Origin: Psychrobacter sp.
GTDB taxonomy: Bacteria > Pseudomonadota > Gammaproteobacteria > Pseudomonadales > Moraxellaceae
DNA length: 5,847 bases
Direction: 5' to 3'
Assembly: GCA_020024075.1 (NCBI GenBank)
Contig: JAHHUJ010000139.1
Coordinates: forward strand, 1-5,847
Shown here: piece by piece, positions 1-5,521 of the stretch
How the letters are laid out: each line of letters begins with the position of its first letter
Position numbering within the stretch: position 1 is the first letter of the stretch
Translations under genes and position numbers: made by a program
The notes under the pieces: generated by a model
What the model was told of the DNA's origin: nothing
Seen by the model: the letters and a program-made list of their open reading frames with translations, nothing else
Database searches by the model: none

Positions 1-327
1 CAATACATGCTGAGGGGTTATCTCACGCAATAACTGATAAGGATTGTCTGTTTGATAATCGCGGGTCTCTCCAGTTAAGTTATCGGTTATTGATAACGTG
101 TTGCGATTAGTGGCAGCAATAGTCATTACCGGTGAGAAGCCTATAGCATGATGACGCGACATATGGCCTTCAGCCCCTAAAGACTCAAGCAAATAACAAG
201 TTTCAAATTCTGATTCTATACGCTTAAATAATTCAAAAAAATCAATATCTTCGGTAAGCTTAATGCGTATTGGCTTACTGGGAATATCAATCATTTGTGG
301 TAAGGGGTAATCAGGTTCTTGACTCAT
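1..327 (-). CDS. trpE: Anthranilate synthase component I-like protein (TrpE/PabB family), N-terminal part, cut by window edge
   Basis: Reading leftwards from ATG at 327, the frame stays open for 109 codons to the window edge, so only the N-terminal domain is visible. The protein starts MSQEPDYPLPQMIDIP. At residues 41-70 it has FETCYLLESLGAEGH followed by a segment ending IGFSPVMTI. The LLES element (residues 46-49) is the tryptophan-binding motif of the N-terminal domain of anthranilate synthase component I, whose serine is a known feedback-inhibition site; the R..IGF.P stretch is also typical of this family. The enzyme makes anthranilate from chorismate with a glutaminase partner. The chorismate-binding catalytic domain lies outside the window, so aminodeoxychorismate synthase PabB cannot be excluded. 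The tight placement behind trpR and its operator favours TrpE. The ribosome site is weak: a GGA about 8 nt before the ATG. No alternative in-frame start with a better site was seen. Confidence 0.72.
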   Translation of the reverse strand, partial: MSQEPDYPLPQMIDIPSKPIRIKLTEDIDFFELFKRIESEFETCYLLESLGAEGHMSRHHAIGFSPVMTIAATNRNTLSITDNLTGETRDYQTDNPYQLLREITPQHVL

Positions 328-379
328 AAATAAATTCCAATGGCAAAAATTAGGAGTTAAAAGGGGCTAAAAAAGATCC

Positions 380-682
380 TTATCTGCGATGCACTTTTAA
401 TAACTTATTAATGGCATCTTCTTGTCTTTGCAACGCTTTGGCACCTCGAGAGACAGTAGCAATACCCACTCCAAGCTGCTGAGAGATAGCGCGCTGAGTG
501 ACACCATGCTGTAATAAATCAAAAATTCGCACTCGGTTGGCGATGTCTTGTAGCTCTTTATCGGTTAGCAAGGCTGCTAATATGGCATCTATCTCTTGGC
601 TATCGGTTAGCTCGGTGAGATGCTGTACTAGGCTTAGATAGGCGGCGTCATTAGTATTATTAGTCATAGGATATGGCGTCAT
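380..682 (-). CDS. trpR: Trp operon repressor, TrpR family
   Basis: This is a 100-residue DNA-binding protein, close to the usual length of about 95-110 for TrpR. From LTDKEL at residue 39 it follows Escherichia coli TrpR closely: NRVRI (49-53), TQRAISQQLG (62-71) and GIATVSRG (73-80). The helix-turn-helix spans about residues 62-84. The tryptophan-pocket residues known from E. coli are present as R50 (Arg54), T76 (Thr81) and R79 (Arg84), with G80 matching Gly85; the position of Ser88 is alanine (A83). The segment between NRVRI and TQR is one residue shorter than in E. coli, a spacing also seen in YerC-type relatives, but the GIAT.SRG block is clearly TrpR-like. With bound tryptophan it should repress its own promoter and the trpE-like gene 52 nt downstream. 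Start choice is uncertain: ATG 682 is preceded by an in-frame TAG and no clear Shine-Dalgarno, and ATG 667 (Met6) is an alternative. Confidence 0.9.
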   Translation of the reverse strand: MTPYPMTNNTNDAAYLSLVQHLTELTDSQEIDAILAALLTDKELQDIANRVRIFDLLQHGVTQRAISQQLGVGIATVSRGAKALQRQEDAINKLLKVHRR

Positions 683-749
683 TGTTAGCTAGTTTATTAA
701 ACACGTTCAGCATTAAAGGCGATTATTAAGTCTCATTAATTGTATCAGT

Positions 750-778
750 ATTCTAGTACACTAGAACTTCGATGTAAA
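750..778 (-). promoter_or_regulatory. Sigma-70 promoter of trpR
   Basis: Read on the minus strand, TTTACA (778-773, 5 of 6 matches to the -35 consensus) is followed by exactly 17 bp and then TAGAAT (755-750, 5 of 6 matches to the -10 consensus). The predicted transcript start is near 743, giving a leader of about 60 nt before ATG 682. The TrpR operator-like palindrome overlaps both the -10 and the spacer, which is the expected layout for a promoter blocked by repressor binding. This is the best promoter match in the window. Confidence 0.8.
751..766. promoter_or_regulatory. TrpR operator
   Basis: TTCTAGTACACTAGAA has two perfect 7-bp inverted arms (TTCTAGT and ACTAGAA) around a 2-bp centre. 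The core is CTAG-N4-CTAG. That is the spacing of the two half-sites in the E. coli trpEDCBA operator (ACTAGTTAACTAGT), and the aroH operator has the same form. The site sits over the -10 and spacer of the trpR promoter. The identification rests on seen symmetry plus known TrpR specificity; binding itself is inferred. Confidence 0.83.
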
Positions 779-816
779 CCTTAAATTTAACTCTGCTATT
801 AATTAATTTGGCGCAT

Positions 817-842
817 AAAAAAAGCAACCCTAAAGCTGCTTT
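817..842 (-). terminator. Rho-independent terminator after the speC-lipoprotein unit
   Basis: On the minus strand AAAGCAGC (842-835) pairs with GTTGCTTT (828-821) across the 6-nt loop TTTAGG, with one G-U wobble in an 8-bp stem. The A-rich 5' arm is followed by a run of seven T (823-817) that begins within the 3' arm. It starts 38 nt after the lipoprotein stop codon and lies upstream of the trpR promoter, so it insulates the trp unit from readthrough. The stem is moderately AT-rich. Confidence 0.75.
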
Positions 843-880
843 TTAATACAAGTTAATTGGCTATAAACTCACCATAACTG

Positions 881-1519
881 TTAGTTAACACAACTAAAGT
901 CAAAGTCTTCATTTACCAAGATGGTGCGTACCACTTTACCTTGCTCATCTTTTTCATAATCAATGATAATAGGACGACCTAAATCAGGATCACATTTGGA
1001 TATTAACGCAACTGGGGTCAAATAACGCAGAGTAGCCACTTTTGCATCACTTGGAATATTGCCCTTATACCAAGTTTCATTTAGGCTTTCTGCCGACTCA
1101 TCATAGAAGTCATCGCTATAAGCGTATAACTCATTGCTTTGTGCCAAAAAGCATTTTTCTTGATTATTTAGCTCAGAGAGTGGTTTTGGAGTTCTGTCAT
1201 ACAAGTTAACCCAAGTATCTTCTAAGCCATACTTTTGGCTTTGTAGACTTAAATTACTCAAGTCGCAGCTTCCTGCCTTATAGGCTGAGCTAATATCTTT
1301 AATTTCACTTGACGAAAAGAAATAAGTTTTTTTCTTCGGTTGAATGGTCACAGAATCCATTTTATTTTTGTCATCTGCCTTATTTTTACTTTGACTACTA
1401 CTGAGAGTAGATACCTGACCTTGAGAGGAAGACTCAAGACCTTGTTGTGTAGCACAACCTGTTAAAGATAAAAATAGGGCAGTTAAGCCTAAACAAGAAA
1501 TATTTGATACTAATTTCAT
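881..1519 (-). CDS. Small hypothetical lipoprotein
   Basis: This 212-residue protein is not a family I recognise. The N-terminus is a clear lipoprotein signal: a short basic start (MKLVSN), a hydrophobic stretch to residue 20, and the lipobox LTGC with the lipidated cysteine at residue 22. Residue 23 is alanine, not aspartate, so sorting to the outer membrane is plausible. Residues 23-65 form a Ser/Gln/Lys-rich low-complexity linker, followed by a compact domain from about residue 66 to 212. The mature domain has four further cysteines (85, 123, 176, 210), enough for two disulfides in the periplasm. The C-terminal part (RPIIIDYEKDEQGKVVRTIL) reads like paired beta strands. The gene begins 22 nt after the ornithine decarboxylase stop and has only a weak site (GTGAG) before ATG 1519. 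With the terminator downstream, it is probably the last gene of that transcript. No functional link to polyamines is visible. Confidence 0.82.
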   Translation of the reverse strand: MKLVSNISCLGLTALFLSLTGCATQQGLESSSQGQVSTLSSSQSKNKADDKNKMDSVTIQPKKKTYFFSSSEIKDISSAYKAGSCDLSNLSLQSQKYGLEDTWVNLYDRTPKPLSELNNQEKCFLAQSNELYAYSDDFYDESAESLNETWYKGNIPSDAKVATLRYLTPVALISKCDPDLGRPIIIDYEKDEQGKVVRTILVNEDFDFSCVN

Positions 1520-1541
1520 TTATTGCTCACAAGTTAAAAAT

Positions 1542-3812
1542 TTAAATATGACCAAAAGGGGTCAGGGCCTCTTGCTTATTTAAAAACACGTCACTATCTG
1601 GTTCAGCTTCCAAATCTCTAGACACTTCATGGGTTTTAAATTGTGACTCTAAACTGGGTATAGAGTCATCTTTTAGCACATAGGCCCAAGCACGCTTATG
1701 CCCATTAGCATCATACTCCCAATATACCCCTTGTACTTCCGGCTCAAAGCCTGGAAGAGAGTTCACGCCTTCTTCAAGGGCTAAGAAGTAGTCTAAGACA
1801 GCGCCGCCCCAAACTTCGCCAGGAACGATACAGTATACGCCAGGCGGGTAGGGTAATGCCCCCTCCATCGCAATACGGCCTTCAATATGCGATAACGGCA
1901 CCAGTTCAATGTCATTACGTACAAAAGCGTTATGCGCATCAAAAGCTCGCATTGCAAACTTTGGACGATGCTGTCTTTTGAACATCTGTTGCTGCAACTG
2001 ATTTAGCTTGTGCTTAGCATAGAAGCTATGCAAGCGCTGACACAGCTCATTAATGCCTAGCTTGCGATACTGAGGATAGGACTTCGCCAATGAAGGCAAT
2101 ACTTCACTAACCAAGCTATTGGCCTTAATGTGCGCCTCAAAGCGTACAATACGTGCCACAAGATGTTGGAACTTTGCCAATGTCTCAGCTGGGGTCAGCA
2201 AGAATAGGATAGAGTTTAAGTCCGCTTTCTCCGGTATCACTGAACTTTCACGCAGATAATGAGCCAATAATGGCGCAGGGACACCAGTTTCTTCATATTC
2301 ACCAGTTTCCATATTGATCCCTGGTGTGGTTAATAATAGCTTACAGGGGTCAATAAAGTACTGCTTATCTTCATACTGCTCAAAGTCATGCCACCGCTCG
2401 CCAGCTTTAAACTCAAAGAAGCGGATGTCATTAGCTATCTGCTCGGTATCATAGTCCTGCCAAGGCTTACCATCAATGGTTGGTGGCACAAAAGGTTTAA
2501 TTAAGCTGCAGGTATCAAGCAGCATCTTACGCGCCTCAATACCCCCGATAATGCACTCATGCCACATACGCTGACCAGCTTTGCCTTCATGCATCTTAGC
2601 GTTGACATCAAGTGAGGCAAATAACGGATAAAATGGACTGGTCGACACATGCATCATAAACGCATTATTAAAGCGTTTGTGATTTACATAGCGTGCCTGC
2701 CCACTGATGTGATTGTCTTTTTTGTGGATTTGCGACGCTTGCGAGAAGCCTGCCTGCTGTTTATGCACCGACTGAGTCACTAAGATACCGGGGTCATCTG
2801 GTGTCAGCTCAAGTAGCAAAGGCGAGCAATCACGCATCATAGGGATAAACTGCTCATAACCGACCCAAGCACTATCGAATAAAATATAGTCGCATAAGTG
2901 GCCTATTTTATCGACTACTTGACGTGCATTATAAATAGTACCGTCGTAAGTTCCGAGCTGAATCACAGCCAGACGGAACGGACGCTTGTCATCGGCACGC
3001 TCTTGAGCCACTTCACGGATACGATCTCGTATCTCAGCTTCATCAAAGCAGTGTGAAGCGATCCCGCCGATTAAGCCATAAGCGTTGCGTTCGGTTTCTA
3101 AATAAACCGCCGTACCACCGCTCATAGATAGCGCACCTTGATACACTGATTTATGATTATTGCGGTCAAATAATACCAAGTCATCATGGGCTACCAAGGC
3201 GCCAATGGCAATTTTGTTTGAAGAGGAGGTGCCGTTTAGTACAAAGTAAGTTTTGTCAGCATTAAACACTTTGGCCGCGTGTGCCTGAGCCTGATAAGCA
3301 GGGCCTTCATGGATAAGCAAATCACCTAGACCCACATCAGCATTACAGGAGTCTGAACGAAATAAGTTTTCACCAAAATATAAGAAAAAACGACGGCCAG
3401 AAGGGTGGCGACGGAAGAACTGACCACCTTGATGCCCTGGGCAATCAAATGCAGCATTACCATAATCAGTATATTCACGTAGTGCTTGGAAGAATGGTGG
3501 GTCTAAATTATCGATGTAATGAGCAGCAGCGGCATTCACCAGTTGGCCGTTATAGTATTTTTGATCATCAGCAAGCTCTAACACGCCATATACATGCGGT
3601 AGCCACTCATCAGGAACACTATCCCCATATTTAATAGCCACAAAAATAGGGATTGAGAAACCTAGGTCTTCAATTTCTGCATGAGCTTTAGGCAGATCTT
3701 CCATTGTCACTACAATGGCAGCGATATTGGTAAAATCGGTTGCCTCAACTTCAGTTAGTCTATAATTACAGTTAAGTGCATAGTCGATGCCATCGCTGAC
3801 AGCTATTTTCAT
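1542..3812 (-). CDS. speC: Ornithine decarboxylase, SpeC/SpeF type (fold-type I PLP enzyme)
   Basis: This 756-residue enzyme decarboxylates L-ornithine to putrescine and CO2 in the cytoplasm. An N-terminal wing domain (about 1-105) precedes the PLP-binding core. FDCPGHQGGQFFRRHP (122-137) and FGENLFRSD (146-154) are followed by GTSSSNK (194-200, phosphate-binding region) and DRNNHKS (216-222, with H220 expected to stack on the cofactor). LFDSAWVGYE (311-320) has D313 as the likely partner of the pyridine nitrogen. SVHKQQAGFSQ (348-358) has K351 as the Schiff-base lysine, followed by IHKKDNHISGQAR. The C-terminal domain carries EGRIAMEGALPYPPGV (644-659) and PGEVWGGAV (664-672). These motifs fit ornithine rather than lysine or arginine decarboxylases. 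A tail of about 40 acidic residues after YVLK (711-714) appears longer than in E. coli SpeC. ATG 3812 has a good AAGGA site 7 nt upstream. No potE-type antiporter adjoins it, which favours a biosynthetic role (speC) over inducible acid resistance (speF), but the two are hard to separate by sequence alone. Confidence 0.93.
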   Translation of the reverse strand: MKIAVSDGIDYALNCNYRLTEVEATDFTNIAAIVVTMEDLPKAHAEIEDLGFSIPIFVAIKYGDSVPDEWLPHVYGVLELADDQKYYNGQLVNAAAAHYIDNLDPPFFQALREYTDYGNAAFDCPGHQGGQFFRRHPSGRRFFLYFGENLFRSDSCNADVGLGDLLIHEGPAYQAQAHAAKVFNADKTYFVLNGTSSSNKIAIGALVAHDDLVLFDRNNHKSVYQGALSMSGGTAVYLETERNAYGLIGGIASHCFDEAEIRDRIREVAQERADDKRPFRLAVIQLGTYDGTIYNARQVVDKIGHLCDYILFDSAWVGYEQFIPMMRDCSPLLLELTPDDPGILVTQSVHKQQAGFSQASQIHKKDNHISGQARYVNHKRFNNAFMMHVSTSPFYPLFASLDVNAKMHEGKAGQRMWHECIIGGIEARKMLLDTCSLIKPFVPPTIDGKPWQDYDTEQIANDIRFFEFKAGERWHDFEQYEDKQYFIDPCKLLLTTPGINMETGEYEETGVPAPLLAHYLRESSVIPEKADLNSILFLLTPAETLAKFQHLVARIVRFEAHIKANSLVSEVLPSLAKSYPQYRKLGINELCQRLHSFYAKHKLNQLQQQMFKRQHRPKFAMRAFDAHNAFVRNDIELVPLSHIEGRIAMEGALPYPPGVYCIVPGEVWGGAVLDYFLALEEGVNSLPGFEPEVQGVYWEYDANGHKRAWAYVLKDDSIPSLESQFKTHEVSRDLEAEPDSDVFLNKQEALTPFGHI

Positions 3813-3869
3813 TATACTTTCCTTTAGATAGTCGAAGATCTTTCAATTTGATTCCTGTTTAGACCGATA

Positions 3870-3893
3870 AATAATTCAGAATTTTGAATAATT
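3870..3893. repeat. Imperfect 24-bp palindrome in the speC leader, possible operator or hairpin
   Basis: The core ATTCAGAATTTTGAAT (3874-3889) is a 16-bp inverted repeat centred on AATT with one mismatched pair. Symmetry continues outward as AAT at 3870-3872 and ATT at 3891-3893, with a second mismatch between. It lies about 60-80 bp upstream of the speC start codon. Its length and symmetry suit a dimeric regulator, but the low GC content makes chance symmetry more likely. No known operator consensus is recognised. Confidence 0.4.
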
Positions 3894-3917
3894 ACCTATC
3901 TTGCAGATTACCCTGCC

Positions 3918-3946
3918 ATTATTCCGAATAAAAAAGCAGTTAGCAA
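3918..3946 (-). promoter_or_regulatory. Candidate sigma-70 promoter of speC
   Basis: On the minus strand TTGCTA (3946-3941, 4 of 6 matches to the -35) is followed by 17 bp and AATAAT (3923-3918, 5 of 6 matches to the -10). The predicted transcript start is near 3911, giving a leader of about 100 nt that includes the 24-bp palindrome. In AT-rich sequence such matches arise by chance, so this is a best guess. Confidence 0.4.
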
Positions 3947-4139
3947 ATTTTTTGCTCATTTTATGCCACTTATCTGACCCATTGATTGCTGTATGTACTT
4001 GTTTTATAACTCAGGAATCCTGTAATACCTATTAGCCATAATAAGCGCTATCTTTAACACATGATGTCTTTGATAAGTGCTGCTAATTATTGATAGAACT
4101 GCAAGTAGCCCTTTCATAACAACCAAGTACAGTATTGTG

Positions 4140-4168
4140 TTGCAGGTAATATAACCCTTTATTATACT
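4140..4168 (+). promoter_or_regulatory. Candidate sigma-70 promoter of the DUF819-mtfA operon
   Basis: TTGCAG (4140-4145) is followed by exactly 17 bp and TATACT (4163-4168, 5 of 6 matches to the -10). The -35 match is weak (3 of 6). The predicted start, near 4175, coincides with the beginning of the 11-bp tandem repeat and gives a leader of roughly 60 nt. A second, more distal pair (TTGATA 4070-4075, TAGAAC 4094-4099, 18-bp spacer) is an alternative. Confidence 0.42.
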
Positions 4169-4174
4169 GACCGC

Positions 4175-4196
4175 TTTTTAGCTCATTTTTAGCTCA
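4175..4196 (+). repeat. Perfect 11-bp tandem repeat (two copies) in the DUF819 leader
   Basis: TTTTTAGCTCA occurs twice back to back (4175-4185 and 4186-4196), followed by TT that begins a third partial unit. It lies 38-59 bp upstream of the DUF819 start codon, at or just after the predicted transcription start. It may be a recent duplication, or two face-matched sites about one helical turn apart for a regulator. Confidence 0.7.
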
Positions 4197-4233
4197 TTAT
4201 CTATTCACTCTATAGCCATGCTGGAGTCAGCAT

Positions 4234-5493
4234 ATGCCAGATTTATCAAACTTATCTTTTCATAACTTGGCTATTGATAGCCTTCCTTTAGCCTTTGGCA
4301 TTATTATGGCCATTATCGGGCTGGTATTTTATACCCAAGGACTACCGGGTAAATTCTGGCGTAGGTTTTATGCGGTGCTGCCTGGTATCGTATTATGTTG
4401 TTTTATTCCAGCGATTTTGAACAGTTTGGGAGTATTTGCTGACGGCATCGGCACCCAAATTTACGGCTTCACCGCCACATACTTATTACCCGCAAGCTTA
4501 TTGCTAATGACCTTGTCAATGGATGTACCCAAGATTTTGGGACTAGGCTGGAAAGCTGTTGCCATGTTTTTTGCAGCCAGTATAGCCATTGTCATTAGCG
4601 GTCCTATAAGTTTAGGCATCGCCAAATGGATATCCCCTGAGATGTTTACTGACGACACCTTGTGGCGCGGCTTCTCTGCAGTGGCTGGCAGCTGGATCGG
4701 CGGTGCTGCCAACCAAGCAGCCATGAAGGAGCTGTTTGGGGTCAGTGATGACTTATTTGGTATGATGATTTTGGTCGATACCACCAATGCGTCATTATGG
4801 TTATTGGCTATCTTAGTGATGGCTAAGCACACGGATAAGATTGATAGATTCTTGCGTGCAGACACCGGAAGTATTGATAAAGTGGTGGCAGCGGTAGAGA
4901 GCTATGAGCGTGATAATGCCCGCCCTGGGAGTCTTAATGACTTGATGGTGATGTTTGGTCTGTGCTTTGCTATGGTGGGTTTGGCACACTTCTTGGGTGG
5001 GAAGATTGCCAGTTTCTTCTCGCCGTATACTTGGGCGGTACAGTACAGCTTCGCCAGTTCCTTCTTCTGGATGGTGGTTATCATTACCTTAATTGGTGTG
5101 GGCTTCTCCTTTACCAAAGTGCGCCGCTTAGATCATATCGGTGCCTCAAAGATGGGGACGGTATTTATCTTTATTCTTATTGCTGCCATTGGTATGCAAA
5201 TCAACTTAAATGGCCTAGTGTCTCAGTGGCGATTATTATTAATCGGCTTATTATGGATGTGTATCCATGTGATGATTGTCTTTATTGTGGCCAGACTGAT
5301 TCGTGCGCCGTTCTTCTTCTTAGCGGTGGGTTCTAACGCCAATACTGGGGGCGCATCCTCTGCACCGATTGTGGCAACTGCTTTTCACCCGTCATTAGCA
5401 CCTGTTGGGGTATTCTTGGGTATCTTAGGCTATGCTGTGGGCACTATTGGCGGTTATGTCAGTACTCAGCTTATGCGTTTGGTTGTGGGTTAA
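4234..5493 (+). CDS. DUF819-family multi-spanning membrane protein (YjcL-like)
   Basis: This 419-residue protein is almost entirely hydrophobic helices, about ten to twelve membrane segments by eye. The first is at about residues 17-33 and the last at about 388-410. A polar loop at about 198-235 (KHTDKIDRFLRADTGS and onward) separates two halves. Each half has a Gly/Asn/Ser/Ala-rich motif in the membrane: GSWIGGAANQAAMKEL (152-167), followed by DTTNASLW (182-189), and GSNANTGGASSAPIVATAF (366-384), followed by VGVFLGILGYAVGT. This duplicated layout is characteristic of DUF819 and resembles transporters of the CPA/anion-transporter type with inverted repeats, so a transport role is likely. The substrate is unknown. 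Length matches the family. ATG 4234 has GGAG 7 nt upstream. The stop is 28 nt before the mtfA-like gene, so the two are probably cotranscribed. It is divergent from ornithine decarboxylase, and no functional connection is evident. Confidence 0.88.
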   Translation: MPDLSNLSFHNLAIDSLPLAFGIIMAIIGLVFYTQGLPGKFWRRFYAVLPGIVLCCFIPAILNSLGVFADGIGTQIYGFTATYLLPASLLLMTLSMDVPKILGLGWKAVAMFFAASIAIVISGPISLGIAKWISPEMFTDDTLWRGFSAVAGSWIGGAANQAAMKELFGVSDDLFGMMILVDTTNASLWLLAILVMAKHTDKIDRFLRADTGSIDKVVAAVESYERDNARPGSLNDLMVMFGLCFAMVGLAHFLGGKIASFFSPYTWAVQYSFASSFFWMVVIITLIGVGFSFTKVRRLDHIGASKMGTVFIFILIAAIGMQINLNGLVSQWRLLLIGLLWMCIHVMIVFIVARLIRAPFFFLAVGSNANTGGASSAPIVATAFHPSLAPVGVFLGILGYAVGTIGGYVSTQLMRLVVG

Positions 5494-5521
5494 GAGGTAT
5501 TACGGTAAAAGGATAGTGTCT

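Larger units (their letters stand above)
3813..4233. other. Divergent intergenic regulatory region between speC and the DUF819 gene
   Basis: This 421-bp gap separates divergently transcribed genes and contains no convincing protein-coding gene. It is AT-rich and holds candidate promoters in both directions, an imperfect 24-bp palindrome (3870-3893), a short dyad AGCAAA-TTT-TTTGCT (3942-3956), a small dyad CAGGA-A-TCCTG (4012-4022), and an 11-bp tandem repeat near the right end. A possible 27-codon minus-strand ORF (3876-3959) lies upstream of speC. The stretch 4025-4135 shows nothing stronger than a second weak promoter-like pair (TTGATA 4070-4075, TAGAAC 4094-4099). Confidence 0.7.

Noticed and set aside
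328..379. Possible terminator between trpR and the trpE-like gene (T-run near 371-377, minus strand)
   Set aside because: There is a T-run after the trpR stop but no stable GC-containing hairpin before it, so cotranscription is favoured.
3449..3634. 61-codon plus-strand ORF inside the ornithine decarboxylase gene
   Set aside because: It lies antisense within a strongly conserved coding region, has no ribosome site and shows no recognisable domain.
3942..3956. AGCAAA-TTT-TTTGCT dyad as a terminator
   Set aside because: The stem is only 6 bp and AT-rich, and it lies upstream of both divergent genes where no transcript needs to end. It may be chance or part of the speC promoter region.
3967..4079. 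CACTTATC (3967-3974) and GATAAGTG (4072-4079) inverted repeat pair
   Set aside because: The 8-bp match is about 100 bp apart in AT-rich sequence and is compatible with chance; no mobile element borders were seen.
3993..4093. Two 10-codon plus-strand ORFs (ATG 3993 and ATG 4061) in the divergent intergenic region
   Set aside because: They are very short, have no ribosome sites and are expected by chance in 421 bp.
4461..4865. 134-codon minus-strand ORF inside the DUF819 gene
   Set aside because: It is an antisense shadow of a clearly conserved membrane protein gene, with no domain or start signal.
4902..5117. 71-codon minus-strand ORF inside the DUF819 gene
   Set aside because: It is an antisense shadow; its composition reflects the complementary membrane-helix codons.
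4962..5336. 124-codon plus-strand ORF overlapping the DUF819 gene in another frame
   Set aside because: The in-frame DUF819 product carries family motifs across this region, and the alternative product has none.
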